DNA of 64,000 nt, from the NCBI RefSeq assembly GCF_900107375.1, contig NZ_FNPT01000014.1, positions 62,001 to 126,000 on the forward strand, given 5' to 3'. A program made the position numbers and the translations under genes. The DNA comes from Lysobacter sp. yr284. GTDB lineage: Bacteria > Pseudomonadota > Gammaproteobacteria > Xanthomonadales > Xanthomonadaceae. Numbering within the stretch: position 1 is the first letter of the stretch; each line of letters opens with the position of its first letter. Positions 46,463 through 54,590 of the stretch are shown here, piece by piece. Below the pieces are notes generated by a model. That model did no database searches. It worked only from the letters and a program-made list of their open reading frames with translations, and was not told where the DNA came from.

Positions 46463-48381
46463 AGCGCGGCCTCCAGTTCGATCGCCGCGCGCACGGCGGT
46501 CACCATCTTCATCGGTTCGGCAACGCCGACGACCGCGCTGTCCACGTATTTGGCGACGTCCGCTTGCTTCGGGGCGGGCTTGCCGCGCGCACTGGCCAGG
46601 TGCCTGGCGTAGGTGCGGAACTCCGCGGCGGTGATCGGCGCGAGTTCGCTTTCGGCGATTTTCACGCGGTCGGTTTCAGGGCGGCTTTCCATCCGGTCAA
46701 CCATGACGCTGCGCTCGTACTCGCCGAGCCCGATCAGCATCACCCGGATCCAGCCGGCGGCGGCCAGGGTCGCGATCAGTTCCACCCAGTTGCTGCCGAC
46801 GAAGCGGTCCTGCCTGCCGGCAGGGCCGAAGTCGATCGCCACGTAACAGGTGCGGGTTCCGTCGGCCGAGCGTGCGCGCAGTTCGCTGAGGAAGTCGTCG
46901 ATGGCGCGGTAGCGCACGGTCGCGGCCGCGGTGCGGTAGTCGGCGGCGTTGGCCGCGGCTGCGTGGCCGGTCGCGTCGCTCCAGGCCATGTCGTTGGTCT
47001 GGGTCGGGTTGAACACCACCAGATCCGCGTATGGGTCGAGCTTGCCGCGCAGCAGGTGGATGCAGAAGCTCTTGCCGACGCCGGGCTGGCCGTGGATCAG
47101 GCACAGCCGCTCGTCCGGATCGGCGCTGTCGATCCATTTGTCCACTTCGGCGCGCGCGAACCAGGGGTGATACGCCGGCAGCGAATCGGTCGCGTCCGGA
47201 TCGCTGCCGCCGAGCGCGTCCGCGACCGAGGCGCGCCACTGCGCTGCGCCCGCCTCGCCGGCCAGCGCCGTGCCGGCGCGGTACCAGGCGTCGACCAAGG
47301 CCGGATCGCGGAACTCCAGGCTCGGCGAGCTTGCGGCCTGGGCGAGCGGGTCCTTGCCGTCGCGGCATTGATCGCGCCGGATCGCAGCGATGCTGATGCC
47401 GCGGTTGCGCTTGACGGTGGCGTCGTCCTCGCTGTCCAGCGTGCCCTCGTGCAGGCCCGCGACTTGTCCCTCGTGGTTGATGCAGCAGCCGCCCGACATG
47501 CCCGCGGCCGCGTTGGCGCGATGCAGCCAACGTCCGGAACCGGCGTCGATGTCGGTCACCAGGTCCACGTCCATCATCAACGCGTTGCCGCCGGGGAATC
47601 CGAACGCCCAGCAGGGCTTGCCTTGCTTGACCGCCGCGGTGTCGACGACCTCGACCGGGCGCAGGTGGCTTACCCGCTGCGCCAGCCGGATCAGGGCGTA
47701 GTCCAGCCGCGTGTCGGCCGGCGCGGTCAAGGAACGTTCGAGCAGGTTGGGCGGTTTGCCGTGCGGCAGCGCGTGCGACACCAGGGCGGCGGCGGCCGGC
47801 CGGATCGCGAGCGAGGGATGTTCGCGCTGGTTGGGTTTTTCGCGGAAGTGGAAGGCCAACCCTTTTTTCAGCGTCGGCGCCCATTGGCCGGTGGCGGCGT
47901 CCACGTCCATCACCACGTGGGCCGCGGTCAGGACCAGATCCGGCCGGACCAGGAAGGCGGTGCCCAGTTGCTGGAACACCGGCTCGGTCCTGACCACGAT
48001 GGCGCAGGCGTCGCGCGCCTGCAGCAGCGGCAACAGAATGTCCGCGTGCATGAAGCCCTTGTCGGGATTGGTCATGCCCTGCATGAGGCCGTAGTCGCAG
48101 ACCTGGTCGAGTATCTGCGCGATCTCGTGGTCCGAGCGCTGCGCCTTTTGCTCCCAGTTGCCGATCGCGACCGCCAGCGGGGCGAGGAAGTCGTGGTCGT
48201 GGGCGCGCTTGAACGCTTCCAGCCGCAGGCTGCCGGCGGCGCTGGCGACGACGACCTCCCAGGCGGGCGCGTGGCGCGGGCGCACGCTGACATAGCAGTT
48301 GCCGATGAACTCGTCGGAAAGCCGCGTCCATGCCGCCAAGGCCTCGGCGCGGCTGTAGTCCGCTTGCAGCGCCGCGACCAT
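46459..48381 (-). CDS. Trypsin-like protease fused to P-loop NTPase domain, gasdermin operon
   Basis: A 640-residue protein. The N-terminal about 115 residues (RAEALAAWTRLSDEFIGNCY) may be an effector-associated domain. The trypsin-like domain has triad H155 (LTAAHVV), D227 (RLDYALIRL) and S296 (AAGMSGGCC). The NTPase domain from about 400 has the P-loop GQPGVGKS (431-438) and CYVAIDFG as likely Walker B. Its start is immediately after the preceding protease stop (TAG then ATG) and its stop overlaps the large NTPase start. It is the best candidate for nucleotide-controlled cleavage of the gasdermin. Confidence 0.87.
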   Translation of the reverse strand: MVAALQADYSRAEALAAWTRLSDEFIGNCYVSVRPRHAPAWEVVVASAAGSLRLEAFKRAHDHDFLAPLAVAIGNWEQKAQRSDHEIAQILDQVCDYGLMQGMTNPDKGFMHADILLPLLQARDACAIVVRTEPVFQQLGTAFLVRPDLVLTAAHVVMDVDAATGQWAPTLKKGLAFHFREKPNQREHPSLAIRPAAAALVSHALPHGKPPNLLERSLTAPADTRLDYALIRLAQRVSHLRPVEVVDTAAVKQGKPCWAFGFPGGNALMMDVDLVTDIDAGSGRWLHRANAAAGMSGGCCINHEGQVAGLHEGTLDSEDDATVKRNRGISIAAIRRDQCRDGKDPLAQAASSPSLEFRDPALVDAWYRAGTALAGEAGAAQWRASVADALGGSDPDATDSLPAYHPWFARAEVDKWIDSADPDERLCLIHGQPGVGKSFCIHLLRGKLDPYADLVVFNPTQTNDMAWSDATGHAAAANAADYRTAAATVRYRAIDDFLSELRARSADGTRTCYVAIDFGPAGRQDRFVGSNWVELIATLAAAGWIRVMLIGLGEYERSVMVDRMESRPETDRVKIAESELAPITAAEFRTYARHLASARGKPAPKQADVAKYVDSAVVGVAEPMKMVTAVRAAIELEAAL

Positions 48382-49545
48382 CTAGAACCGCGCTCCGATC
48401 GCGCGCAGCGCCTGGTGCGAGGCGGCGAAGGACAGCGCGTAGTTGCTCGCCCCGGTGGTGCCGCCGAAATGCAGGGCGAAGCTCGGCGTGCGATCGTCGA
48501 GCCAGGACATCACCAGCGCGCCGGACGCGCCGCCGAAGGTGGTGGCGTCGTGGCCGATCGCGCGGCGGCCCTGGTCGAGCGCGTGGCTGCCCAGCGGCAG
48601 GGTGAAGTGGCCGGGCGCCAGCCGCTTGACCCCGAAGCGGTTGCCGAACAGCACGCGCAGGACGAAATTCCAGTCCACGTCCTTGCCGTCCTGCAGCGCG
48701 GGCTGGGCGGGAAAACCGATCAGCGCCAGCGACGAGATCGCGCCGGTGGCGTAGGCCGGCTCGGCGCTGAGCAGCGGAGCCGGGTCGGGCAGCGCCGGGC
48801 TGTCGGGCAACGGCTCGATCCGCGCCACCGCCGCGTCGATGCCGGCGAAGGTGCTGCCGTACCCTTGCGGCAGCGCCACCTCGACGATGCGGAAACGCTG
48901 GCTGCGCAGCGAGCAGGCTTCGCCGACGAAGTCGATCTCCAGCCAGCCGTCCACGCGCAGGCGATCGCCGTCGCGGGTCATCGCCACGCCGTAGTTGTGC
49001 TGCGCCTGTTCGATCACGTGGTAGTTGGTGAGGATCAGGCCGGCGTCGCGGTCGATCAGCGTGCCGGTGCCGACATAGCGCGAGGCGTGGCCGTGCTGCG
49101 GCTGGATCCGGCCCACCGCCGCGGCCAGCCGGGCGATGCCCAGCGCCTGGGCGGTGGCGATGTTGCCGTCCCAGGGGCCGATGAAGGGGTCTTTGGGGTC
49201 GATCTCGCCGTCGCAGAGCAGGAAACTCGGGCGGGTGCCATCGCTGATGATCACCGCTTCCATCGCGCAGCCTTCGTCTGCGGCCAGTTGCAGATCGCCG
49301 CGCTGCAGCTTCACCAGGCCGTTTCGCGCATGGGTGAGCAATTGCTCGCGCGCTGCGCGCCACTTCGCCGCATCGACGCCGTCGGGCGGCGCGGACAGGG
49401 CCTGCTCGACCACGTCCAGGGTCTGCCTTGCCGGCGCCGCCGCCGCGGCGACGCCCCCGTCCATCATCGCTTCGGCCTGCGCATCGCGCGCGCGCCCGCC
49501 GGCGGCCAGCAACTTGGCCAAGTGCCTGATCCGTTCCTGCTGCAT
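48382..49545 (-). CDS. Trypsin-like serine protease, gasdermin operon
   Basis: A 387-residue protein without signal peptide. The N-terminal helical region (1-90) precedes a trypsin-like domain with triad H176 (LTNYHVIEQ), D237 (GIDAAVARIE) and S341 (TFGGASGALV). Cytoplasmic location fits action on the gasdermin encoded 32 bp upstream. The GGGGAAG ribosome site precedes ATG 49545. In characterised bacterial gasdermin operons the adjacent protease removes a short C-terminal inhibitory peptide from the gasdermin. Confidence 0.88.
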   Translation of the reverse strand: MQQERIRHLAKLLAAGGRARDAQAEAMMDGGVAAAAAPARQTLDVVEQALSAPPDGVDAAKWRAAREQLLTHARNGLVKLQRGDLQLAADEGCAMEAVIISDGTRPSFLLCDGEIDPKDPFIGPWDGNIATAQALGIARLAAAVGRIQPQHGHASRYVGTGTLIDRDAGLILTNYHVIEQAQHNYGVAMTRDGDRLRVDGWLEIDFVGEACSLRSQRFRIVEVALPQGYGSTFAGIDAAVARIEPLPDSPALPDPAPLLSAEPAYATGAISSLALIGFPAQPALQDGKDVDWNFVLRVLFGNRFGVKRLAPGHFTLPLGSHALDQGRRAIGHDATTFGGASGALVMSWLDDRTPSFALHFGGTTGASNYALSFAASHQALRAIGARF

Positions 49546-49577
49546 GTCTTCCCCCTGTGCGTTCCCCGGCTTGCGCG

Positions 49578-50393
49578 TTACCGATCCAGCAACATCGCCT
49601 CGACGTCGAGCCAGCACGGCGGCTCGCCGTGCGCCGCGCCGTCGGGCCGCACCGCCTCGGCGACGACCCCGCCGGCGTCGACCAGCCGCATCGTCCGGTA
49701 GCGGCCCCGATCGAAGATCCGCCGCACCGCCTGGAAGCCGAACACCAGCGGCTGCGCGCCTTCGAAACTCACCGTGGAACTGCCCGTCGTCGCGGCGGCG
49801 ATCTTGACGTTCGCGCCGATCGCGTCCTGGATGACCGGCAGGTCCAGCCCCAGCGAGCGCTTGTTCGAATCCTTGGCGGCGACATTGATCCGCTGCGCCT
49901 TGAGCGTGCTGGTGACCACGTAGACCTGATCCTGCTCGAGCATTTCCATCACCGCGCGGGCGTGCGGGTTGACCTGCGACGCGGCGAGGAACCGGTCGAT
50001 CAGCGCCAGCTCGCTGTTGTTCTCCAGGGTCGAGGAAAATTCGAACTGGACCGTGGCGGCCCGGGCGAACGCCGCGTCCATGCCCAAGGTGGAGCCGCCG
50101 AGCGCGGATACGATCCCGCGCAGCACGCTCAGGCCGAGATCGACATCCAGGTCGGCCGACTGGGTGCCGGCGATGTTGGGGCCGGGGCGGTCGGCGCTGA
50201 CCGGCGGCGCCGGCGGGCCGTCCGCGGCGGCGTCGAAGACCGAAAGCAGTTCGCCCAGGCGCTGCAGGCGCTTGCTCTTCTCGACCAGCAACTGGGTCGG
50301 GCGCAGATCCGCGCGCGGCAGCTGGACGACGTTGTAGCCCTTGGACCGCAGCGCGGTCAGGGACGGGTCTTTGCACGCGGGAAAGATGCTCAT
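49578..50393 (-). CDS. Bacterial gasdermin (bGSDM), pore-forming cell-death effector
   Basis: A 271-residue protein matching bacterial gasdermins in length and pattern. A cysteine at position 7 fits the N-terminal palmitoylated cysteine of this family. Next come the signature LTALRSKGYNVVQLPRADLR, the helix KSKRLQRLGELLSVF, and beta-strand segments FEFSSTLENNSELALIDRFL and YVVTSTLKAQRINVAAKDS. A short C-terminal tail (AEAVRPDGAAHGEPPCWLDV onward) would act as the inhibitory peptide. Proteolysis frees the pore domain, which forms very large inner-membrane pores and kills the infected cell. It is first in an operon with two trypsin-like proteases and a STAND NTPase. The ATG at 50393 has a GGGAG site. 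Confidence 0.88.
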   Translation of the reverse strand: MSIFPACKDPSLTALRSKGYNVVQLPRADLRPTQLLVEKSKRLQRLGELLSVFDAAADGPPAPPVSADRPGPNIAGTQSADLDVDLGLSVLRGIVSALGGSTLGMDAAFARAATVQFEFSSTLENNSELALIDRFLAASQVNPHARAVMEMLEQDQVYVVTSTLKAQRINVAAKDSNKRSLGLDLPVIQDAIGANVKIAAATTGSSTVSFEGAQPLVFGFQAVRRIFDRGRYRTMRLVDAGGVVAEAVRPDGAAHGEPPCWLDVEAMLLDR

Positions 50394-50685
50394 GCGCTGG
50401 CTCCCAATCCATTGGATGCGGCGCGAGCCGCGCTTGCGCTGCGTGGGCGAAAGATTCGCCCTCGTCAGTTCGTAACGAAAAACGCCGCGGCGCCGGGCCA
50501 TGTCCGTCCGCGTCCGCGCGGCGAGGGCGTTCAGCGCGATAAACATCGGCGCCGCGCGCGGACGGGCGGGGCCGGCGAGTGGACCTGTCCAATAGCGATG
50601 CGGCGCGGCGCCGCCCGCGTGCGGCGTCCCGCCGCACGGGCGCCGCATCCGCGGCTACCGTGCAGCGGCCGGCCGCGTGCGTGGG

Positions 50686-51378
50686 TTACGGCGTCTGCAC
50701 CTTGCGCAAGCTGCGCAGCAGCTCTTCCAGGCGCTGCTGCCCGCCGACGTCGGCCCACACGTTGTACAGGCAGCGCTGTCCCGCGACTTCGACATAGGCG
50801 ATGTAGCCCGGGCCGGTGCCGCCGCTGAGGCCGTAGTGGGCGCTGCTGCCGTCGGCGAAGGTCATCGAATTGGGGAAGGTGTAGCCCTTGCCGTCGAGGT
50901 CCAGGCCGGTGCCGGCGACGCCGTAGGCGCTGCGCTGGCCGGGCAGGTCGTAGGCCACCGCCCAGCCGTCGGAGAAATTGGCGCGGCGTACGCTGACCCC
51001 GGGCGTCTTCTCGCCGCCGACCAGCGCCAGCGGCGCGCAGCGGGCGCGGTTCTTGGCCTTCTTCCACTCGGCGAGATACACCGCCGGCACCGCGCTGGCG
51101 GCGACCGGCGCGGCGTCCCAGGGCGCGCGCTGCGCGCCGGCCGGCTTGGCGGACGGGCCGGTCGAGACGGCCGGCGCCGGCTTGGCCGCCGGGGCCGACG
51201 CCGCGGCCGGAGCGGACGAGGCCGCCGCCGGGTTGGCGGCGGCCGGCGCCTTGGCCGGCGTGCGCGCCGCAGGGGCGGTATCGGTGTGGACGCGGAACCG
51301 CGGCTTGGTCTCCTCGGCCTGGACGCCGAGGGTGAGCAGGCCGACGGCCAGCGCGAGCAGGGACGGTGCGATCTTCAT
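50686..51378 (-). CDS. Exported hypothetical protein with Ala/Pro-rich linker
   Basis: A 230-residue protein with signal peptide (MKIAPSLLALAVGLLTLGVQ), a long Ala/Pro/Lys linker (about 30-95), and a C-terminal globular domain (about 100-230) with two cysteines (RARCAPLALVGG and AGQRCLYNVWADVGGQQRLE). Unknown family. It ends 293 bp upstream of the gasdermin start in the same direction and is probably a separate unit. Confidence 0.75.
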   Translation of the reverse strand: MKIAPSLLALAVGLLTLGVQAEETKPRFRVHTDTAPAARTPAKAPAAANPAAASSAPAAASAPAAKPAPAVSTGPSAKPAGAQRAPWDAAPVAASAVPAVYLAEWKKAKNRARCAPLALVGGEKTPGVSVRRANFSDGWAVAYDLPGQRSAYGVAGTGLDLDGKGYTFPNSMTFADGSSAHYGLSGGTGPGYIAYVEVAGQRCLYNVWADVGGQQRLEELLRSLRKVQTP

Positions 51379-51551
51379 GGCGTTGCTGTCGTTCCTTGAA
51401 GCGGGGAGGTCGCGGCCGTGGCGGCGGTGCGCCGCCGGGCCGAAGCGGGTCGATTCTAGCGGGTGCGGCCATGGCCGGCCGCCGGTGGGCCCCGATCGGG
51501 CGACGGCGGTCGCCTTCCGGCCCCCGGCGCAGGCGTACTAGACTGCGGGCC

Positions 51552-52097
51552 ATGCGAAATCCATTACAAGAGCAGCTGCTCAAGGCCGGCCTGGCGAAGA
51601 AGTCCCAGGCCACCCAGGCCGTGCGCGAGCAGAACAAGCAGCGCCAGGCCAAGAACCCGCAGGCGCCCAGCGCCGAACAGGCCGAGGCCGAACGCGCCCG
51701 CGCCGAGAAGATCGAGCGCGACCGCGCGCTGGAGGCGCAGCGCAAGGCGCAGGCGCGCGCGCACGAACTGCGCGCGCAGATCCATCAGATCGTCGAGCAG
51801 GGCAAGGTCGCGCGCAAGGGCGAGATCGCCTATCGCTTCGACGACGGCGATGCGATCCGGACGGTGTATGTCGATACCGCGCTGCGCGCCCAACTGGCCA
51901 GCGGCGCGTTGGCGATCGTGCGCCACGGCGAGGACTACGAGCTGGTCCCGCGCGCGGTAGCCGAGAAGGTGCGCGAGCGCGATGCGGCGATGGTGGTGCT
52001 CGATCATGGCCGGTCCAAGACCGCGCCGGCCGAGCCGCTGAGCGAGGACGAGGCGTACTACGCGCAGTTCCAGGTGCCGGACGATCTGGTCTGGTGA
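51552..52097 (+). CDS. DUF2058 protein (YaiL-like)
   Basis: A 181-residue soluble protein, MRNPLQEQLLKAGLAKKSQA, with a long charged coiled coil (about 20-85) rich in Arg/Glu/Ala and a conserved C-terminal domain (IAYRFDDGDAIRTVYVDTAL, ELVPRAVAEKVRERD, ending YYAQFQVPDDLVW). This is the DUF2058 nucleoprotein/polynucleotide-associated enzyme-like family. Precise role unknown. Divergent from the exported protein at 50686-51378. Confidence 0.9.
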   Translation: MRNPLQEQLLKAGLAKKSQATQAVREQNKQRQAKNPQAPSAEQAEAERARAEKIERDRALEAQRKAQARAHELRAQIHQIVEQGKVARKGEIAYRFDDGDAIRTVYVDTALRAQLASGALAIVRHGEDYELVPRAVAEKVRERDAAMVVLDHGRSKTAPAEPLSEDEAYYAQFQVPDDLVW

Positions 52098-52163
52098 GCC
52101 GGTCGCGGCGACGCGGCGATCTGCGGCGAAAGCATCGGGCCTGAAAGTCCTGCCACAAGGGTT

Positions 52164-53045
52164 TCAGGGAAACGGCGTCCGGCACAGCTTGCAGTCGGCG
52201 ATCCCGCGTTCGGGCTGTTTCGCGGTGCGCGCGAGCACTTTGCGCGCATACGCCTGGCGCTTGAGCGACAGCGCGTCGCGCGGCGCGCCGTAGCGGAACG
52301 CCAGTTCGTAGAGCGCGTCGGCGTTCTCCATCGCGCCGCCGGACAGGTGTAGCGCGGCCCAGTCGCGGAACAGGCTGGCGACCACCGGGTCGGGCGGCTT
52401 CACGAACTGCACGCGTTCGTGCAACTGATAGCTCAGGCTGCTGTCGAGGTCGGCGCCGATCAGGGTGCTGCCGGCGTTGCCGGGCGGCAGCCGGGTCGGG
52501 AACGGCGGCACCAGCGCCGGGCCGAACTGCAGGCCGAGGATGGAATGGCGTTGCAGCCAGCCCGGCTCCCTGGCTGCGGCGATCTTGGCTTCGAGGATGC
52601 GCACGTGCAGCCATTCGCTGCGCGCGTGTTCGTTGTCGTCGCGCTCGATGCCCATGCGGATCCAGCGCAGCGCGGCTTGGTCGCGGCCCATCAGTTCCAG
52701 CGCGGTGCCGAGGTTGGCGGCGGTCGCGGCGTGACCGGGGTGGAGCTTCTCGATGGCGACGAACAGTTCGGCCGCGGCGATGGGTTTGCCCTGGCGGATC
52801 AGCAGCACGCCCAGGTCGTTGAGGTTGACGAAGTCGGGCCGGGCGCGCGCGGCTGCGACGCGCATCGCGACCAGTCTCGGGTCGGGCGGTTCGGGCGTCA
52901 TCGTCTGGACCAGGAAATCGCCAAGGATCCAGTCCGGCTCGAACGTCCGCCCGCTGCGGTCGGTGCCGGCCTCGTTGATGCAGGCAGGCGCGGCCGGCGC
53001 CAGCGCGAGCAAGGCCAGGGCCGCGAACGTGCGGAACGCTTTCAT
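52164..53045 (-). CDS. Exported hypothetical protein with TPR-like helices
   Basis: A 293-residue protein with signal peptide (TFAALALLALAPAAPACINE). PAC-INEAG could be a lipobox but lacks the usual small-residue pattern. The middle has TPR-like helices (LNDLGVLLIRQGKPIAAAEL, HPGHAATAANLGTALELMGR), then a C-terminal helical part and a late CxxC (DCKLCRTPF). Between 52098 and this gene's stop lies one degenerate family-2 repeat copy (about 52133-52157). Confidence 0.75.
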   Translation of the reverse strand: MKAFRTFAALALLALAPAAPACINEAGTDRSGRTFEPDWILGDFLVQTMTPEPPDPRLVAMRVAAARARPDFVNLNDLGVLLIRQGKPIAAAELFVAIEKLHPGHAATAANLGTALELMGRDQAALRWIRMGIERDDNEHARSEWLHVRILEAKIAAAREPGWLQRHSILGLQFGPALVPPFPTRLPPGNAGSTLIGADLDSSLSYQLHERVQFVKPPDPVVASLFRDWAALHLSGGAMENADALYELAFRYGAPRDALSLKRQAYARKVLARTAKQPERGIADCKLCRTPFP

Positions 53046-53202
53046 CGCCGCTTCCCCCGAGGCTCGTCCGTGAGTGTGCCGGGGCCAGTGTGCCAAGCCG
53101 CGCGGCCAGCGTCATCCGCCGTCCGGCGGCCGGGACGGGGCAAGCTTGCGGCGGCGGCAGCGGTGCGGTGAACTGGGCCGGCTTCCATTCCAGGACCGCC
53201 GC

Positions 53203-53463
53203 ATGGCCGTGTTCCGACTTCCGATCCGCCTGATCCGCGAGCGCTTCGGCGGCGACAATTTCGACGACGCCGGCGATTGGGTGGACGGGTGGTTGCGCGA
53301 TCGAGGCGAACGCCGGTATCGCATCGAATACTCGTTCGATGCCGATCACGCCAATCCGTGGTTCCACGCGATGCTGATCCAGATCGAGGGCTTGCCCGAT
53401 GCGGTGGGCGAAGCGTTGCGGCGGCGATTGGCCGAGGAAGGCTTGGGCGATCAAGTGAAGTAG
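53203..53463 (+). CDS. Small hypothetical protein, 86 residues
   Basis: Acidic/aromatic soluble protein, MAVFRLPIRLIRERFGGDNF, with DAGDWVDGWLRDRGERRYRI and AMLIQIEGLPDAVGEALRRR. No family recognised. Divergent from the exported protein at 52164-53045 and followed by a degenerate REP copy. Confidence 0.6.
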   Translation: MAVFRLPIRLIRERFGGDNFDDAGDWVDGWLRDRGERRYRIEYSFDADHANPWFHAMLIQIEGLPDAVGEALRRRLAEEGLGDQVK

Positions 53464-53554
53464 GGCGGGTGCGGCGTGGGCGCTGTGGCGCGCTCGCGGC
53501 TTGCGCCGCGCCTACAGGGGCTACGATAGGATTCGTCCGGGGCGGGAGAGGACT

Positions 53555-54067
53555 TTGCATACTTACATCGCGCTGCTGCGCGCCGTGAACGTCGGTGGCA
53601 CCGGCAAGTTGCCTATGGCGCAGTTGCGCGCGATGTGCGAAGCGCTCGGCTTCGGCGAGGTGCGCACCTACATCGCCAGCGGCAACGTGGTGTTCCGCAC
53701 CGCGCTGACCGCGGCCAAGGCCCAGGCGGCGCTGGAGGCCGCGCTGCGCGCGTACGCGGGCAAGCCGGTCGGCGCGATCGTGCGTACCGCGGACGAGATG
53801 GCGCGCGCGCTGGCGGCCAATCCCTTCGCCCAGGCCGCGCCCAATCGCGCGGTGCTGATCTTCCTCGACCAGGCGCCGGCGGCCGATGCGCTGGCGACGG
53901 TGCGGCATCGCAAGGACGAGCAACTCGCGCTCGGCGAGCGCGAGATCTACGTGCATTACGGCGCAGGCATGGCCGATTCCCGGCTGGTCGTTCCCGCGGC
54001 CAAGGCCGGCACCGCGCGCAATCTCAACACCGTCGCCAAGCTGATCGCGATGGCGCGCGACGCCTGA
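53555..54067 (+). CDS. DUF1697 family protein
   Basis: A 170-residue protein, HTYIALLRAVNVGGTGKLPM, with ALGFGEVRTYIASGNVVFRT and the C-terminal RNLNTVAKLIAMA, all hallmarks of DUF1697. The start is a TTG at 53555, supported by the GGGAGAGG site and by homologues beginning with this YIALLRAVNVGG strand. No known biochemical function. Confidence 0.92.
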   Translation: MHTYIALLRAVNVGGTGKLPMAQLRAMCEALGFGEVRTYIASGNVVFRTALTAAKAQAALEAALRAYAGKPVGAIVRTADEMARALAANPFAQAAPNRAVLIFLDQAPAADALATVRHRKDEQLALGEREIYVHYGAGMADSRLVVPAAKAGTARNLNTVAKLIAMARDA

Positions 54068-54082
54068 GCCGCGCGCAGCGGC

Positions 54083-54559
54083 TCAGTAGCGGAACTCCTG
54101 CGTCACCCGGCGCAGGTCGACGCCGCCCTCGGCCAGTTCGGCCAGCACTTGTTCGGTGAAGCGTCGCGGCGGGCAGTAGTGGCTGCTGTGGTCGGTGATC
54201 GCGAGCAACCGGCCCTCGTGCGCTTCCAGTTCGCCGGCGCCGGCCACCGGCTTGCCCTGGCCGAGGCTGGAATGGTGGAACTCGCCGACCCGGTGCTCGC
54301 GCGCGGAATAGAGTGCGCCGTCGCCGTGCATGACGAAGATCGCGCGGCCGCGGCCGCTCCAGTGGGTGTAGGCGTCGCGGGTGTCGAACGCTGCGCCGTC
54401 GGGACCGTACAGCAGGCCGTCGCGGATGCGCACGCGGTAGCCCGGCAGCTCGGCGTCGCTGAGGTAATGCACGTGGGTGCCGTGCCAGACGCGGTTGCCG
54501 GGCAGGTGCTCGCCTTCGAACTGGGCCCGGCGCGGGGTGGTGAGGTACTTGTCGCTCAT
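54083..54559 (-). CDS. Hypothetical protein with toxin-C-terminus-like fold pattern
   Basis: A 158-residue soluble protein. RGRAIFVMHGDGALYSAREH, VGEFHHSSLGQGKPVAGAGE and LAITDHSSHYCPPRRFTEQV form a pattern (HHSS, G-PVAGAGE, S-HY-PP) I associate with C-terminal domains of polymorphic toxins and type III or Tc-like effectors. Here it stands alone without a delivery domain, so it may be a derived housekeeping protein or a toxin fragment. Its start does not overlap neighbours, and its stop is 16 bp from the convergent DUF1697 stop. Confidence 0.55.
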   Translation of the reverse strand: MSDKYLTTPRRAQFEGEHLPGNRVWHGTHVHYLSDAELPGYRVRIRDGLLYGPDGAAFDTRDAYTHWSGRGRAIFVMHGDGALYSAREHRVGEFHHSSLGQGKPVAGAGELEAHEGRLLAITDHSSHYCPPRRFTEQVLAELAEGGVDLRRVTQEFRY

Positions 54560-54590
54560 GCGCGGATGCTGGCGCAGGCGGGGGAGGCGT

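Noticed and set aside
46564-49701. 1045-codon open frame on the plus strand
   Set aside because: Antisense to the two protease genes of the gasdermin operon, which carry intact catalytic triads.
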